DNA from: a virus
Virus record (IMG/VR): IMGVR_UViG_3300020057_000388
Span: 1-56,001 of that record
Reading direction: 5' to 3' (one strand)
Length of the DNA stretch: 56,001 bases
Shown here: in pieces, positions 1-7,994 of the stretch
Numbering within the stretch: the stretch's first letter is position 1
Layout: the number at the start of each line of letters is the position of its first letter
Notes under the pieces: model-generated
Database searches by the model: none
Told to the model about the DNA's origin: nothing
Seen by the model: the letters and a program-made list of their open reading frames with translations, nothing else
Program-made: the position numbers and the translations under genes

Positions 1-236
1 CCGTACGCTCGCACCGTGGCGCTGCTGGACGCTTGCACCGTGGTGCTGTCGTACGCTTGCACCGTGGTGCTGCCGGACGCTCGCACCGTGGCGCTGCCGT
101 ACGCTCGCACCGTGGCGCTGTCGGACGCTTCGAAGTACCCCGAGCCGATGCAGTCAGGCGTGACTCGCTCGCCGGCTCGTTGACGAATCAAAATCGCTTC
201 GAGTTCAGCTTGCGTTGCGACTTGAATGTAGTTCAT
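1..236 (-). CDS. Octapeptide-repeat (beta-solenoid-like) protein, partial at left edge
   Basis: Reading leftwards from an ATG at 236 with a purine-rich ribosome site (GGGGGA) upstream, the frame is open to the edge of the window. After a short N-terminus (MNYIQVATQAELEAI...) the protein becomes regular eight-residue repeats of the form S-A/T-T-V-R/Q-A-Y/S-G/D, with position 7 alternating Tyr and Ser. Such short hydrophobic/small repeats usually fold as a beta-solenoid (inference). It follows the exonuclease gene on the same strand with a 44-bp gap, so it is probably the last visible gene of the leftward early operon. Function is unknown. It could be a phage surface or adhesin-like protein, but its early position argues for an intracellular role. 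Confidence 0.7.
   Translation of the reverse strand, partial: MNYIQVATQAELEAILIRQRAGERVTPDCIGSGYFEASDSATVRAYGSATVRASGSTTVQAYDSTTVQASSSATVRAY
2..130. repeat. 24-bp tandem repeats coding for octapeptides
   Basis: Five complete 24-bp units (2-121) and part of a sixth, each with the core GCACCGTGG and alternating CGTACGCT / GGACGCT starts. The period is three times eight codons and the units lie in frame within the minus-strand repeat protein, so they are coding repeats and not an intergenic array. Confidence 0.85.
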
Positions 237-280
237 CCCCACGTCCCCCTTTTGCTGGTGCGCGCCGGTGTCCGACGTCG

Positions 281-1000
281 CTACGCCGCTGGCTGATACG
301 GCAAACCTAAGTCGACGCGCGCTTGCCGTTCGCGGAGCATCCCGTCGAGTCCGCGCTGCGTCACGTACGCAGCGAAGTCGCGCGCCAGGTCCGCGCAGTC
401 GCGATCCAATTCGGCGTACGGGTAGAGCGGCATCGTTTCGATGTCGCGTAGCTCCCCGACAACCACGCCCGCTTCGCTGCCCTTCCCCTCGCGTAACAGG
501 AACACGTGGTACGTGATGCGACGCGGTTGGAATGCCGAAGCCATGAATCGCCATTGCGAGCTGACCGCGTACTTCTCGGCGTCGAAGCTATTCAGTGTCG
601 TCTTGAATTCGTGCAGGTCGGCCCCGACCAGCATGTCCGCTTTCGACACAATCAGAACGTCGCCGTACTGCTTCTGCGCCTTCGCCTCGTAGACTCCGTG
701 ACGTACGGCAATCGCGAGCGGCCCCGCCATTGTCGCGTCGGAGAAATGAAATGCGAGCCACTTCTTTTCTCCGTCCTCGACAAGGGGCCAGTGCTTCGTG
801 CGGTAGCCTCCCGAGACTCGATACTTGTCGGGGTTTTCGAGAATCTTGCCGAACGCCTGACCGATCAAGATGCCGCGATTCGGCGTGAATTCCCCGCGGA
901 TCGTGGCAAGTAGATCAGCCTCGCTCATCCAGGCTTGTTCGGGATCGCGCCACAATCGAAATGACTCGATGGTTGTGGCGCTGGCGCGCATGATGGTCAT
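281..1000 (-). CDS. PD-(D/E)XK exonuclease (recombination exonuclease)
   Basis: A 239-residue protein with the signature of PD-(D/E)XK nucleases used by phages for recombination: D122 in the KADMLVG strand followed by E131-x-K133 in LHEFKTT, and a conserved late QWRFMASAF helix. It probably resects DNA ends for single-strand annealing together with the Sak4-like ATPase two genes upstream. The start at 1000 is chosen because GGAGGG sits just upstream and because the ATG overlaps the TGA of the preceding HNH gene (ATGA, 997-1000). Residues upstream of it in the same frame show no conservation. The family call is good; the exact substrate (dsDNA exonuclease versus Cas4-like) is not determinable. 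Confidence 0.8.
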   Translation of the reverse strand: MTIMRASATTIESFRLWRDPEQAWMSEADLLATIRGEFTPNRGILIGQAFGKILENPDKYRVSGGYRTKHWPLVEDGEKKWLAFHFSDATMAGPLAIAVRHGVYEAKAQKQYGDVLIVSKADMLVGADLHEFKTTLNSFDAEKYAVSSQWRFMASAFQPRRITYHVFLLREGKGSEAGVVVGELRDIETMPLYPYAELDRDCADLARDFAAYVTQRGLDGMLRERQARVDLGLPYQPAA

Positions 1001-1506
1001 GCGACCCTCCGCGAATCGCGGCGAACGCGCCGATTGCTTGCCTGCTCTGTCGGTGTGGCCCACCGGCAATTATCGGGCGAATACGGCCCGTCATTATCTT
1101 TGCGGTCGATCGTGTGTTGCGGCGTCGGCTTCGGCCCCATGTCGTCCGCGAAGGCGACGAAATCATGTCGCCACCGATCGCACACGAAGATGCCGCGTCC
1201 CCCGTACTCGGAGTACTTCGGTTCATTTTGGTTGGTGCACCGATTGATCACCCCCGCCCATGTTGAGTAGAGCGGGTCGGTACCCGAGCGGCCATGAGTA
1301 CGGCGTAGCGCTCCGGTGATCTGGCGTCGGAGACAGCCGCACGAATTGGTTTTGCCCTGCCGGAGCGTCCCCGTGAGAGCGGCGATCTCCCGGCCGCATT
1401 GACAGCGACACCGCCAAAGGATCGGCCCAGGTAAGCCGTAGTCGACACGGTCGATCACAACGAGGCGCCCGAACTGCGCGCCCAGGATATTTATTGAGCG
1501 ACCCAC
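997..1506 (-). CDS. HNH/AP2-type phage endonuclease
   Basis: About 169 residues. The C-terminal half carries the well-known phage pattern [11 protein letters not shown]...[19 protein letters not shown], typical of small HNH proteins that are often mobile; the N-terminal half has CRCQCG and CGC pairs that could bind zinc. The GTG start at 1506 lies two bases after the stop of the Sak4-like gene and gives [14 protein letters not shown], which resembles family N-termini. Further upstream reading would run inside the neighbour. It sits between two recombination genes, as expected of a homing-type insertion that did not break the operon. Active nuclease is likely but unproven. Confidence 0.75.
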   Translation of the reverse strand: MGRSINILGAQFGRLVVIDRVDYGLPGPILWRCRCQCGREIAALTGTLRQGKTNSCGCLRRQITGALRRTHGRSGTDPLYSTWAGVINRCTNQNEPKYSEYGGRGIFVCDRWRHDFVAFADDMGPKPTPQHTIDRKDNDGPYSPDNCRWATPTEQASNRRVRRDSRRVA

Positions 1507-1508
1507 GG

Positions 1509-2426
1509 CTACGCCGCTGCTGCTGTCGCCGTGAAGGCTTTTGCGCCCTTGTCGTAAGCGAGTCCGAGTCCCTTCGCACGATCCGCCAGTAGCTTCTTGA
1601 CTTGCGTTTCGACGATGGCCGGTAGCTTCGCGTCTGCGATGGTATCGACCATTGTCGTACAGGTGTCGGGTTCGGTCAGCGCAGCGATACGCTCGCGCCA
1701 TTCCTCGACGACGGCGAGCACCTTCGCGGACTCCCCGCTGATCGCGCCGAGCGCGTCACGACCCTTGGCGTACAAATCGCCCATGAACGTCGTACACTTT
1801 CCGGTTGCTGGTACCTTAAACGGCGACCAGCTCGCGGGATTCTTCCCTACCCACCGATCCGTCGGCGAGAAGTCGAGCACGCGATCCTTGCCCGATAGAA
1901 AATAGTACCCGAGGAAGTCAGCGTTCTTGAGCACCTCCCCGTAGCTGCCGCCCGTAATGTCGGGGCGGACTACGCGCACGTCGCCGTCCTTGTCTTCCTT
2001 GTCATGCGCGATCAGCAGCAAGTCTTTGCCGAGCCCGCGCGCCTGGGCGACGAATTGCCGGAAGCGATTCTTCAGCACGCCCCAGCCTTGTTGGGACAGG
2101 TTGCCGCCCGGTGCTTTCTTGGGGTCGTTCTCGGCGATGTCTGCGGTGAGCGCGTCGAGGCAGCGGCCAACCGTGTCGACGCACAGCGACTTGTACCGCG
2201 CCAGGACGTCGCGGTTGCTGAGCAGTTCAGCGACGTCGGTCCACGCATTGATTTGCACCGTGTCCCGCCGATTCGCCGCGCGATGCGCGCCGAGGTCGAA
2301 GTCGAGACAGAGCACGTCGCCCATCGAGTAGCCGAGCGTGGACTTACCGATGCCTGGCTGTCCGAAGATCAAAAACACCGGATGCTCGACGGGGATGGCT
2401 TCCGTTCCTGAAATGATCTTGATCAT
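1509..2426 (-). CDS. Sak4-like AAA/RecA-type single-strand annealing ATPase
   Basis: A 305-residue P-loop protein with Walker [10 protein letters not shown] at residues 22-30, DFD in the strand after it, and a Walker B-like LCVDTVGR strand. Length and order fit the AAA_24/Sak4 family of phage recombinases, which stimulate annealing together with an SSB or exonuclease. A strong ribosome site (GGAGGTAGTC) precedes the ATG. Its partners are the PD-(D/E)XK exonuclease and possibly the replication genes on the other side of the control region. The alanine-rich C-terminus (TATAAAA) is a likely flexible tail. Confidence 0.85.
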   Translation of the reverse strand: MIKIISGTEAIPVEHPVFLIFGQPGIGKSTLGYSMGDVLCLDFDLGAHRAANRRDTVQINAWTDVAELLSNRDVLARYKSLCVDTVGRCLDALTADIAENDPKKAPGGNLSQQGWGVLKNRFRQFVAQARGLGKDLLLIAHDKEDKDGDVRVVRPDITGGSYGEVLKNADFLGYYFLSGKDRVLDFSPTDRWVGKNPASWSPFKVPATGKCTTFMGDLYAKGRDALGAISGESAKVLAVVEEWRERIAALTEPDTCTTMVDTIADAKLPAIVETQVKKLLADRAKGLGLAYDKGAKAFTATAAAA

Positions 2427-2428
2427 GA

Positions 2429-2782
2429 CTACCTCCGGCCCTTCTCGGGCGTTGCGGGTTTCGGTTTCGTGGCGAAAGCTCCGGCCACGCGCGTCTCGAT
2501 GCTCGCCTGCGCCAGCTCCTCACGACGTTGCTGGGCGCGTAGTGCTTCCTCTTGGCCCGCGGCTTCGCGCAGGTAGACGAGCGACACCATGCCGTCAGTC
2601 TCGATCTCGGTGCCGGCGTTCTTGAGCCGGTGCCCGACGTACAGGCACGCGTTGCCGAGCGTGTCGCCGAAGTGAAACACGGCCAGCACCGACACCGGGG
2701 CGACGCACCCGAGCAGGATGAACGCAACGACCGTGCGGTTGATCCGACGTCGCAACGTCTCGAAGGCGACTGCCTCTTTCAC
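2429..2782 (-). CDS. Small single-pass membrane protein
   Basis: 117 residues with one clear hydrophobic segment (about residues 17-37, TVVAFILLGCVAPVSVLAVF), followed by a charged, Gln/Glu/Arg-rich helix and a Pro/Lys-rich tail (KPKPATPEKGRR). A basic N-terminus suggests an N-in orientation (inference). The start codon overlaps the stop of the upstream zinc-ribbon gene by ATGA. No family recognised. It belongs to the leftward early operon, so it may tether an early complex to the membrane, but nothing proves that. Confidence 0.6.
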   Translation of the reverse strand: MKEAVAFETLRRRINRTVVAFILLGCVAPVSVLAVFHFGDTLGNACLYVGHRLKNAGTEIETDGMVSLVYLREAAGQEEALRAQQRREELAQASIETRVAGAFATKPKPATPEKGRR

Positions 2783-3144
2783 GCGTGCACCGCGGCGGAC
2801 TCGGCGTACCCGCGCACGAAGGCCACCGCTTCACCCGGCGTCGCCGTCTGGTGAATGCGCTGCCCGTTGCGGCGGATCTCATAGGCGCGACACGGCTGCG
2901 CGGGCACCGTTTCCGTGCTGTCGTCGAGCCGACGAATCGTGACGGCCGGCTCCGTGTACTCGATTTCGTGCACCGTCAATTCCGGTGCGGCCAGTGCGGT
3001 GTTGCCGTTCCCGTTCTCCATCGCTCCCACCTCCGTGTACGCGCCGCATCTAAGGCAGCGTCGTCGATAGCCGCGCCCTGATGCACGCGGCGGCATGATC
3101 ACGTCGTCCGACAGGTTCCCGACTGAGCACCACGCGCACCGCAT
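2779..3144 (-). CDS. Zinc-ribbon protein, NrdR-like N-terminus
   Basis: About 121 residues, first gene of the leftward operon. Near the N-terminus it reads MRCAWC...SDDVIMPP...GYRRRCLRCGAYTEVG, a CxxC-CxxC ribbon laid out like the zinc ribbon of NrdR (Arg-rich stretch before the second Cys pair). The rest (HEIEYTEPAVTIRRLD... HQTATPGEAVAFVRGY) is unrecognised. Start is uncertain: ATG 3144 keeps the ribbon but has no strong ribosome site, while an in-frame ATG at 3021 has GGAGG eight bases upstream and would give an 80-residue product without the ribbon. Both may be made. Confidence 0.5.
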   Translation of the reverse strand: MRCAWCSVGNLSDDVIMPPRASGRGYRRRCLRCGAYTEVGAMENGNGNTALAAPELTVHEIEYTEPAVTIRRLDDSTETVPAQPCRAYEIRRNGQRIHQTATPGEAVAFVRGYAESAAVHA

Positions 3145-3254
3145 TGACGCTGAACGATTTACGTCAACGCCAGAAACGCAGCGAGAAGTTTGCTGCGGCG
3201 CCGTGATGACATGCAGCAGTCGGGTGCGGGTCGTGTCCATTCGAGGTACAGGGT

Positions 3255-3283
3255 ATTTGCCATACACGGTACCGGGATGTCAA
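3255..3283 (-). promoter_or_regulatory. Candidate leftward early promoter with GGTACC palindrome
   Basis: On the minus strand a perfect TTGACA (3283-3278) is followed by the palindrome CGGTACCG (3267-3274) in the spacer; the -10 at 17 bases is poor (GCAAAT). It lies upstream of the leftward operon, where an early promoter is expected. The palindrome within the spacer resembles the arrangement at 9643-9672. Confidence 0.35.
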
Positions 3284-3298
3284 GCACCCTAGTCTTGA

Positions 3299-3541
3299 TT
3301 GACTGTGCGGCCCGGCTCGACTACTGCTCGCGACACGTATGCCGAGAGTCGGAAAACCCAAGAGCAGCGCGCCGCGGCCAAGCCAGCAGGCCGGCGCGAG
3401 CCCTCGATTCGCGTCATGCTGTTCCCCGCGGAAAAGAAATCGCTAGAGGACTACGCCCGCAAGCAGGGGCTCGAAACGTCGACGTGGCTGCGCCAGCTTG
3501 GACTACGCAAAACCGGGTATCTTCCGGACGAGAATGGCTAG
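3299..3541 (+). CDS. Small ribbon-helix-helix-like DNA-binding protein
   Basis: About 80 residues. The C-terminal half, SIRVMLFPAEKKSLEDYARK then GLETSTWLRQLGL, fits a ribbon-helix-helix fold: one beta strand followed by two helices, as in Arc/MobC-like proteins. The N-terminal part is low-complexity, Arg/Ala-rich. Starts are non-ATG (TTG 3299 or GTG 3305) without a good ribosome site, so the start is uncertain; an internal ATG at 3417 would cut the strand. It is divergent to the leftward operon and next to palindromes, the position of a phage control protein (inference). Confidence 0.5.
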   Translation: MTVRPGSTTARDTYAESRKTQEQRAAAKPAGRREPSIRVMLFPAEKKSLEDYARKQGLETSTWLRQLGLRKTGYLPDENG

Positions 3542-4059
3542 ACGTGACGACGGTTGACACCTGCCGGGTTTTGCCTTGCTAGCGCTTTCTGGGCCGTGCT
3601 AACCCCGAGCGATCACGTCTTGGGGGTGCCCGGTGCCTGGTATTTCACGTCATCTCGGTGTGTAGGGGCGCTCGGCCCCGCACGTCTCGTTGTCGATTCA
3701 ACGGTTACGTCCTTGTTTTCGATAGTCAATCGCGTACGATGGTAGGTTTTGAAAAAACCCTTGACTTCTCAGATTCCATGGTAGTAGTGAGTGCTGCGCG
3801 CACAAAGCGCGCACAGTGGCGGGGTGGTGAGGGTAATACGGACGGCGCAGCAAGGGGTTAGCGGAGCAATCGCTCAGGTCAAGCTCTACTTCGACTGCAA
3901 AGAGCAGTAACGCACTCGATCGAGCCTGATCCTAGGTGATCGTTCTGATTCGCGGCACGGGTGACCCGTGCTCACGAATCACCCCTGAATCCAGCACACC
4001 GAGCGCACACGCGCTCAGGCGTCAGGGGGTCGGGGAATGGTTGAGGTCAAGGGGCGCCA
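3542..4059. other. Non-coding control region between divergent early operons
   Basis: About 520 bases with no convincing long gene. Visible elements: TTGACA at 3554 and TTGACT at 3761, both with weak -10 boxes; a hairpin TGCGCGC-acaaa-GCGCGCA at 3795-3813; a palindrome at 3955-3971 (separate entry); and a 13-base inverted repeat ACACCGAGCGCAC (3996-4008) whose partner (4069-4081) overlaps the start of the HNH gene. Possible peptides of 40 residues (ATG 3739) and 28 residues (GTG 3824) are open but lack good ribosome sites. Role inferred: promoters and operators for the rightward early operon. Confidence 0.5.
3955..3971. promoter_or_regulatory. 17-bp palindrome, candidate operator
   Basis: GCACGGGTgACCCGTGC is a perfect inverted repeat of eight-base arms about one central base. 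It is flanked by a second inverted pair, GATTCG (3947-3952) and CGAATC (3975-3980). The inner half-site ACGGGT recurs in the palindrome inside the promoter at 9643-9672, so the same regulator may bind both. It could also act as an RNA hairpin in the leader of the HNH gene. Confidence 0.5.
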
Positions 4060-4491
4060 GTGCGCTCGGTGCGCTCGGTGTGTTTCTTGAGCGACTGCCG
4101 GGGGCGTTCGTTCCGCGAGCGTCAAGCGCTCGTGTGGGCCAAGACAGACTACCACTGCTGGTACTGCGGTGTCAATCTGCGGGAGCTTACTGGTCGGTGG
4201 ACGTCCGATCATCAGGTGCCAGTTTCGCGGGGCGGTTCGGACGAGAGCAGCAACCTCGTCCCGGCGTGCGATCGCTGTAACGTCAGCAAGCGCGACCGAA
4301 CGCCAGACGAGCACCGCAGGGCGATGGTTGATCGCTGGCGCCGCGATCTCTCTCGAATTCTAGGCGAGCTGCGCCGAGTAGCTTCCTGGCTCCCGGATGC
4401 GCCGGTCACCCCTGAGAAATTACAGGAGCTCGCCGATATCGACGCGTACCTTCAGACCGCAAGCGTGACGTTCGCCGGAGAGCGTCAGTGA
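4060..4491 (+). CDS. HNH endonuclease
   Basis: 143 residues with a textbook HNH core: C33-x2-C36 (CWYCG), D50-H51 (SDHQVPVSRGG), N65, and C70-x2-C73 (CDRCNVSKRDR), followed by a helical C-terminal tail. The GTG start at 4060 has AAGGGG about five bases upstream. It overlaps the initiator gene by four bases (GTGA at 4488-4491), so it is the first gene of the rightward early operon. HNH genes in this position may be solitary mobile genes or may help replication or packaging; the sequence does not decide. Confidence 0.8.
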   Translation: MRSVRSVCFLSDCRGRSFRERQALVWAKTDYHCWYCGVNLRELTGRWTSDHQVPVSRGGSDESSNLVPACDRCNVSKRDRTPDEHRRAMVDRWRRDLSRILGELRRVASWLPDAPVTPEKLQELADIDAYLQTASVTFAGERQ

Positions 4492-5342
4492 GCGCGGAGC
4501 TGATGGCGCGCGTCATGTACACCGAGTTACCGACGCACCAGAAGCTGTGCCTGGTCGCGCTCGCCGATCACGCCAACGACGACGGTTGCGGCATTTGGGC
4601 CGGTCAGCGCCTGATCGCGCACAAGGTCAGTGCCGGCGATCGAGCTGCCCGAGCGACCCTGAAGCAGCTTCGAGATGACGGCTGGATCATGCGCGAGGCG
4701 CGAGAAGGCGCGCACGGGACGGATCGCTACCGCATCCTCATCGAGCGACTGCCGACTTCGACTGAGTGTCAGGCCATTCGCCAGCGCCTGCGCGACTCCG
4801 CGTCGACCGGACGTGGGCTGCCACCTGGACGTGCACGACCGCCCGGAAGTCTACGGCACGTCGACCGGACGTCCACGTCCGGTGTCGACCGGACGTCCAC
4901 GTCCGGTAAACCATCAGTAGAAACATCAGAAGAACCAAAAGAGATCACCGGCGCCCGTCGGCGCCGTCCTACCAACCCGGAAGCTGACGCCCGAGTCCGC
5001 CCGGTGCTCGATCACTTCTGCCAGGCGCACCAGGTAGCGCTCGGTGAAGCCTACCCCGTCGTGGGTGGACGTGACGGCACAGTGATCAAGCGGCTGCCGC
5101 AGTCCTACGACGTCGCAAAGCTCTGTGCCTTGATCGACAGGTTTTTCGCGTCGCTCGGGGCGGACGACTTCGTGCGCGAGAAGATCGGCGCGACCGTGCC
5201 GGCGTTCGTTGGGAAAATCTCGGCGCTACTCGGTCAGGGCAAGGGGTCGATCGCCGTCAGCGCTTCGCGGCCGACGCAGAGCCGGCTGCCCGACTTCGAG
5301 ATCACTGAGGAAATGATTCAGGGAGGTCGCAAGTATTCCTAG
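4488..5342 (+). CDS. Replication initiator, O-like with winged-helix N-terminus
   Basis: 284 residues. The N-terminal ~90 residues (YTELPTHQKLCLVALADHAN...GIWAGQRLIAHKV...LKQLRDDGWI) form a winged helix-turn-helix of the DnaD/lambda-O/phage initiator type. A low-complexity linker (about 105-165) contains the duplicated octapeptide VDRTSTSG encoded by the iterons. The C-terminal domain (VRPVLDHFCQAHQ...VGKISALLG) may contact the helicase. The DnaB gene follows directly. As with lambda O, the gene seems to contain its own origin. It starts with GTG overlapping the HNH stop. Confidence 0.75.
   Translation: MSAELMARVMYTELPTHQKLCLVALADHANDDGCGIWAGQRLIAHKVSAGDRAARATLKQLRDDGWIMREAREGAHGTDRYRILIERLPTSTECQAIRQRLRDSASTGRGLPPGRARPPGSLRHVDRTSTSGVDRTSTSGKPSVETSEEPKEITGARRRRPTNPEADARVRPVLDHFCQAHQVALGEAYPVVGGRDGTVIKRLPQSYDVAKLCALIDRFFASLGADDFVREKIGATVPAFVGKISALLGQGKGSIAVSASRPTQSRLPDFEITEEMIQGGRKYS
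4802..4950. repeat. Iteron-like repeats plus AT-rich stretch, candidate origin
   Basis: Two perfect 24-bp tandem copies lie at 4860-4883 and 4884-4907, each containing the palindrome CCGGACGTccACGTCCGG. A 13-base partial copy (GTCGACCGGACGT) lies at 4802-4814. Directly downstream, 4907-4950 is visibly A-rich on the top strand (runs such as AGAAACATCAGAAGAACC). Repeats with dyad symmetry plus an adjacent AT-rich region inside an initiator gene match the plan of the lambda ori. The repeats are in frame within the initiator linker. Confidence 0.65.
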
Positions 5343-5367
5343 TCCCGACGACACGTTCCTGCGGCGC

Positions 5368-6750
5368 GTGCCGCCGAGCAGCTCAGACGCGGAGCAGTCG
5401 GTGATCGGCGCCATTCTGATTGAGCCCGTCGCGCTCGATCGGATCATCGGCATCGTCGCGGCGGGCGACTTCTACGCGAAGGCCAACCGCGTGATTTTCG
5501 CCGTCGCGCTCGAAATGTACGACCGCAGGGAACCGATCGACAGCGTCACGCTGACGGCAATTCTGCGATCGCGCGGCCAGCTCGCTGACGTCGGTGGCGC
5601 GTCCTACATCAGCGAGCTGATGAACCACACGCCGAGCGCGGCGAACGTGGCGTCATATGCGCGGATCGTCGCGGACAAGGCGACGCAGCGGCGGCTGATC
5701 GAGGCGTCGATCAAGAATCTACAGGACGCGTACGACCCGCCGGATGGTTCGGTGCGCGAGATGATGACGCGCGCCGAGGATCGCGTCAGCGAAGTGAGCG
5801 ACGACGCCGAGCCCGTCAGCACGGGTGAGATCGGCGACGCGATCACGCAAGCAACGCTGATCATCACGGCCAAGGACGCGCGCCGCATCCCGACCGGCTA
5901 CCCCGTCGTCGACGAGAGTATCGGCGGGTTCAAGCTCGGATCGCAGTGGATCGTCGCCGGTCGTCCGGGCTCGTTCAAGTCGGTGTGTGCGTCCGACATC
6001 ATGTTCGCGGCTGCGTTCAACGGCGTCGGCTCGGTGCTGCTCTCGTTGGAGAACACCGCGGGGCAGGTGCTGCTGCGCCGCGCCGCGAAGGATCTCGGCA
6101 TACCGAACATGAATCTGCAGATGGGGTTCACGCACTCGGGTCGCTCGTTGCTCACGAACGACGAGCGCGCCGCGGCCCTCGCGAAGCTGGAGGAATACCG
6201 CCGGCTGCCGCTCTGGATCTTCGACGATCACCTACCGTGGCCGCAGCAGGTGCGCCGGCTCCGCGCGATGAAGCGGCAAAATCCGAAGATCGGACAAATC
6301 ATCATCGACCACGTCCGGCTGGTGAGCGGCGTTCCGGGCCTGCGTGACGATCAGGAGCGCGAACGCATCGCGGTCGTCAGCGGCTGGGGCATGCGCTTCT
6401 GCAAAGAGGCGAAGGTTAACACGCTGCTCGTCTCGCAGCTCAATCGCGAGAGCGAGAAGCAAAACCGCGAGCCGCTGATGGCGGATCTCGCGCTGTGCGG
6501 GAACCTCGAACAAGACGCGCACGGGATCATGTTCGCGCACTTCGCCGACAAGGAATCAGCCGGCGAGCATGACGAGGAATTTCTGCTGGCGCTCGCGAAG
6601 AACCGCGACGGGCCGAAGGGGCGTTACAAAATGCGCGCGGTGCGGAAGTTCTGCCGCGTCATCGACCCGGTGGAGGAAGCGCGCGCAGAGCGCCACGGCA
6701 ACGACTACGGCAACGGCTACGGCAACGACAACCACGAAGGGATGGCCTGA
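5368..6750 (+). CDS. dnaB: Replicative DNA helicase, DnaB family
   Basis: 460 residues with the DnaB N-terminal domain (SSSDAEQSVIGAILIEP... GGASYISELMNHTPSAANV) and the RecA-like C-terminal domain: Walker A GRPGSFKS at about residues 198-205, the IGQIIIDHVRLVSG Walker B strand, and VNTLLVSQLNRESEKQ with the downstream ADLALCGNLEQDAH motif. It unwinds DNA at the fork, presumably loaded by the adjacent initiator. The C-terminal tail is Asn/Gly/Tyr-rich (repeats of GNDYGNGYGN). GTG 5368 is the conventional start but has no ribosome site. An in-frame ATT at 5335 sits eight bases after GGGAGG and would add 11 residues. Confidence 0.92.
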   Translation: MPPSSSDAEQSVIGAILIEPVALDRIIGIVAAGDFYAKANRVIFAVALEMYDRREPIDSVTLTAILRSRGQLADVGGASYISELMNHTPSAANVASYARIVADKATQRRLIEASIKNLQDAYDPPDGSVREMMTRAEDRVSEVSDDAEPVSTGEIGDAITQATLIITAKDARRIPTGYPVVDESIGGFKLGSQWIVAGRPGSFKSVCASDIMFAAAFNGVGSVLLSLENTAGQVLLRRAAKDLGIPNMNLQMGFTHSGRSLLTNDERAAALAKLEEYRRLPLWIFDDHLPWPQQVRRLRAMKRQNPKIGQIIIDHVRLVSGVPGLRDDQERERIAVVSGWGMRFCKEAKVNTLLVSQLNRESEKQNREPLMADLALCGNLEQDAHGIMFAHFADKESAGEHDEEFLLALAKNRDGPKGRYKMRAVRKFCRVIDPVEEARAERHGNDYGNGYGNDNHEGMA

Positions 6751-6753
6751 AGG

Positions 6754-7383
6754 ATGCGATACCACAACGCCGACGAGATTTTTCTGGGGGATCGCGCGAC
6801 GCGACAACCCGTCAACCAACGCCGGAACCTCTACCCGGTCGAGTCCGTTCCCCGGCACATGCAGATGGCGTACGCGCTGGTGAAGAACGCGTACGAATCG
6901 CTAGGCAAGTGCACACGCGAACGCCTCGCGGCCATCCGCTGGTTTCTGTACGACCCGCGACCTGAGCGAGAGTTCGGCTCGTTCCTCTGGGCCGCGGCGG
7001 TGATGGAGCTCGACGCCGACCAGTTCCGCCGCCGCATCGTCGACCTGCTGAAGCGCAAACGCATCACGTACACGCGCGACACCTGCACCAAGGCGCACGA
7101 GCTGGAATTTCTGGAGCTGTGGCCGAAAGAGCGGATGAAGTACTGTACGGCCGGCGAGTGCGATGCGCCCCGCGCGTTCCAGTGTGCCCGTTGCACGCGG
7201 CACTGTGATCGGCACGACCATTCGCGAGCGATCGCCCTGGAGAGGATTTTGCCGAAAACGTGTTTCGAGGACGGCTGCGAGACAGCCAGACAGGGGTACT
7301 ACACGCGCTGCCTTGAGCATCAGCGCGAACGGTGGAAAGCGAACGTCGGCCGCTACCGCACGCGCAAGGCTGACGCGGCGTGA
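6754..7383 (+). CDS. Cys/His-rich protein of unknown function
   Basis: 209 residues, three bases after the helicase stop. The first two thirds are helical with no recognised motif (SVPRHMQMAYALVKNAYESL... EREFGSFLWAAAVMELDADQFRRR). The last 70 residues hold a dense metal-binding pattern: YCTAGECDAPRAFQCARCTRHCDRHDH, then CFEDGCETAR and YTRCLEHQ, enough ligands for two zinc sites. Its place after DnaB suggests a DNA-metabolism role such as a primase-like or nuclease accessory, but no catalytic motif is seen. Confidence 0.65.
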   Translation: MRYHNADEIFLGDRATRQPVNQRRNLYPVESVPRHMQMAYALVKNAYESLGKCTRERLAAIRWFLYDPRPEREFGSFLWAAAVMELDADQFRRRIVDLLKRKRITYTRDTCTKAHELEFLELWPKERMKYCTAGECDAPRAFQCARCTRHCDRHDHSRAIALERILPKTCFEDGCETARQGYYTRCLEHQRERWKANVGRYRTRKADAA

Positions 7384-7994
7384 ATCCGCCAAAGCTCACC
7401 GGGGCCGCGCGTCGCGTGGTCGAGCAGGCGATTCGCGACATCGTGGACGAACGGTACGACGATGCAGCCGAGGCGCTGCGGGCGTTGATCGCGCGGCCGA
7501 AGCGGGGTGTCGCCGTCGAGCCGCGCGAGTTCGGCGTCAAGGTGGTGCCGATCGTGCGCGAGCCGCTGCCGCCGCTGGCACCGATTGAGGTGGACCGCAG
7601 CGCCGAAGTCGTGACGTCGCTGTCGAAGCCTGACGGACGCATCGAAGATCCGGCCGCGATCCTCGCCTATCGCGCGCGGCACCCGGTCTGCGAAGCCGCG
7701 GGGCCGGACTGCTGGTATGCGGTGCACTACCCCGAAGGGCATCCGCGGGCCGGTTGTCCGTTCGTCGAGGTGCATCACGTCGTCAAGAAGTCGAAGGGCG
7801 GTGACGACGTGCCGCAGAATTTCCTCGCGCTCTGCACCGCGCACCACACGGGCCGCGTCGGGTGGCACTCGCTCACCCCGCCGGTGTGGTTCGCACGATT
7901 CAACGATCGGCTGGACGTGGTCGCCTACGCCAAGGCGAATCACTTCCTGCGCACGAAGGGGTGGAACCCCGAGCTGATCGAGGTCGCCGCGTGA
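7380..7994 (+). CDS. HNH endonuclease
   Basis: 204 residues. A helical N-terminus is followed by an HNH fold: C104 and C111 (HPVCEAAGPDCWY), H132-H133 (VEVHHVVKKSKGG), N147 (QNFLAL) and C152 with H155-H156 (CTAHHTG). The spacing matches NinG/RecA-like-associated HNH proteins rather than intron-type ones, though this is only resemblance. GTG start overlaps the previous stop (GTGA), and the next gene overlaps it the same way, so it belongs to a tightly coupled operon. Confidence 0.75.
   Translation: MNPPKLTGAARRVVEQAIRDIVDERYDDAAEALRALIARPKRGVAVEPREFGVKVVPIVREPLPPLAPIEVDRSAEVVTSLSKPDGRIEDPAAILAYRARHPVCEAAGPDCWYAVHYPEGHPRAGCPFVEVHHVVKKSKGGDDVPQNFLALCTAHHTGRVGWHSLTPPVWFARFNDRLDVVAYAKANHFLRTKGWNPELIEVAA

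Noticed and set aside
2-130. Tandem repeats as a CRISPR array
   Set aside because: Units follow one another without spacers and are in frame with a coding sequence.
3795-3813. Hairpin TGCGCGC-acaaa-GCGCGCA as a terminator
   Set aside because: No T run follows and no gene ends just before it; kept only as an element of the control region.
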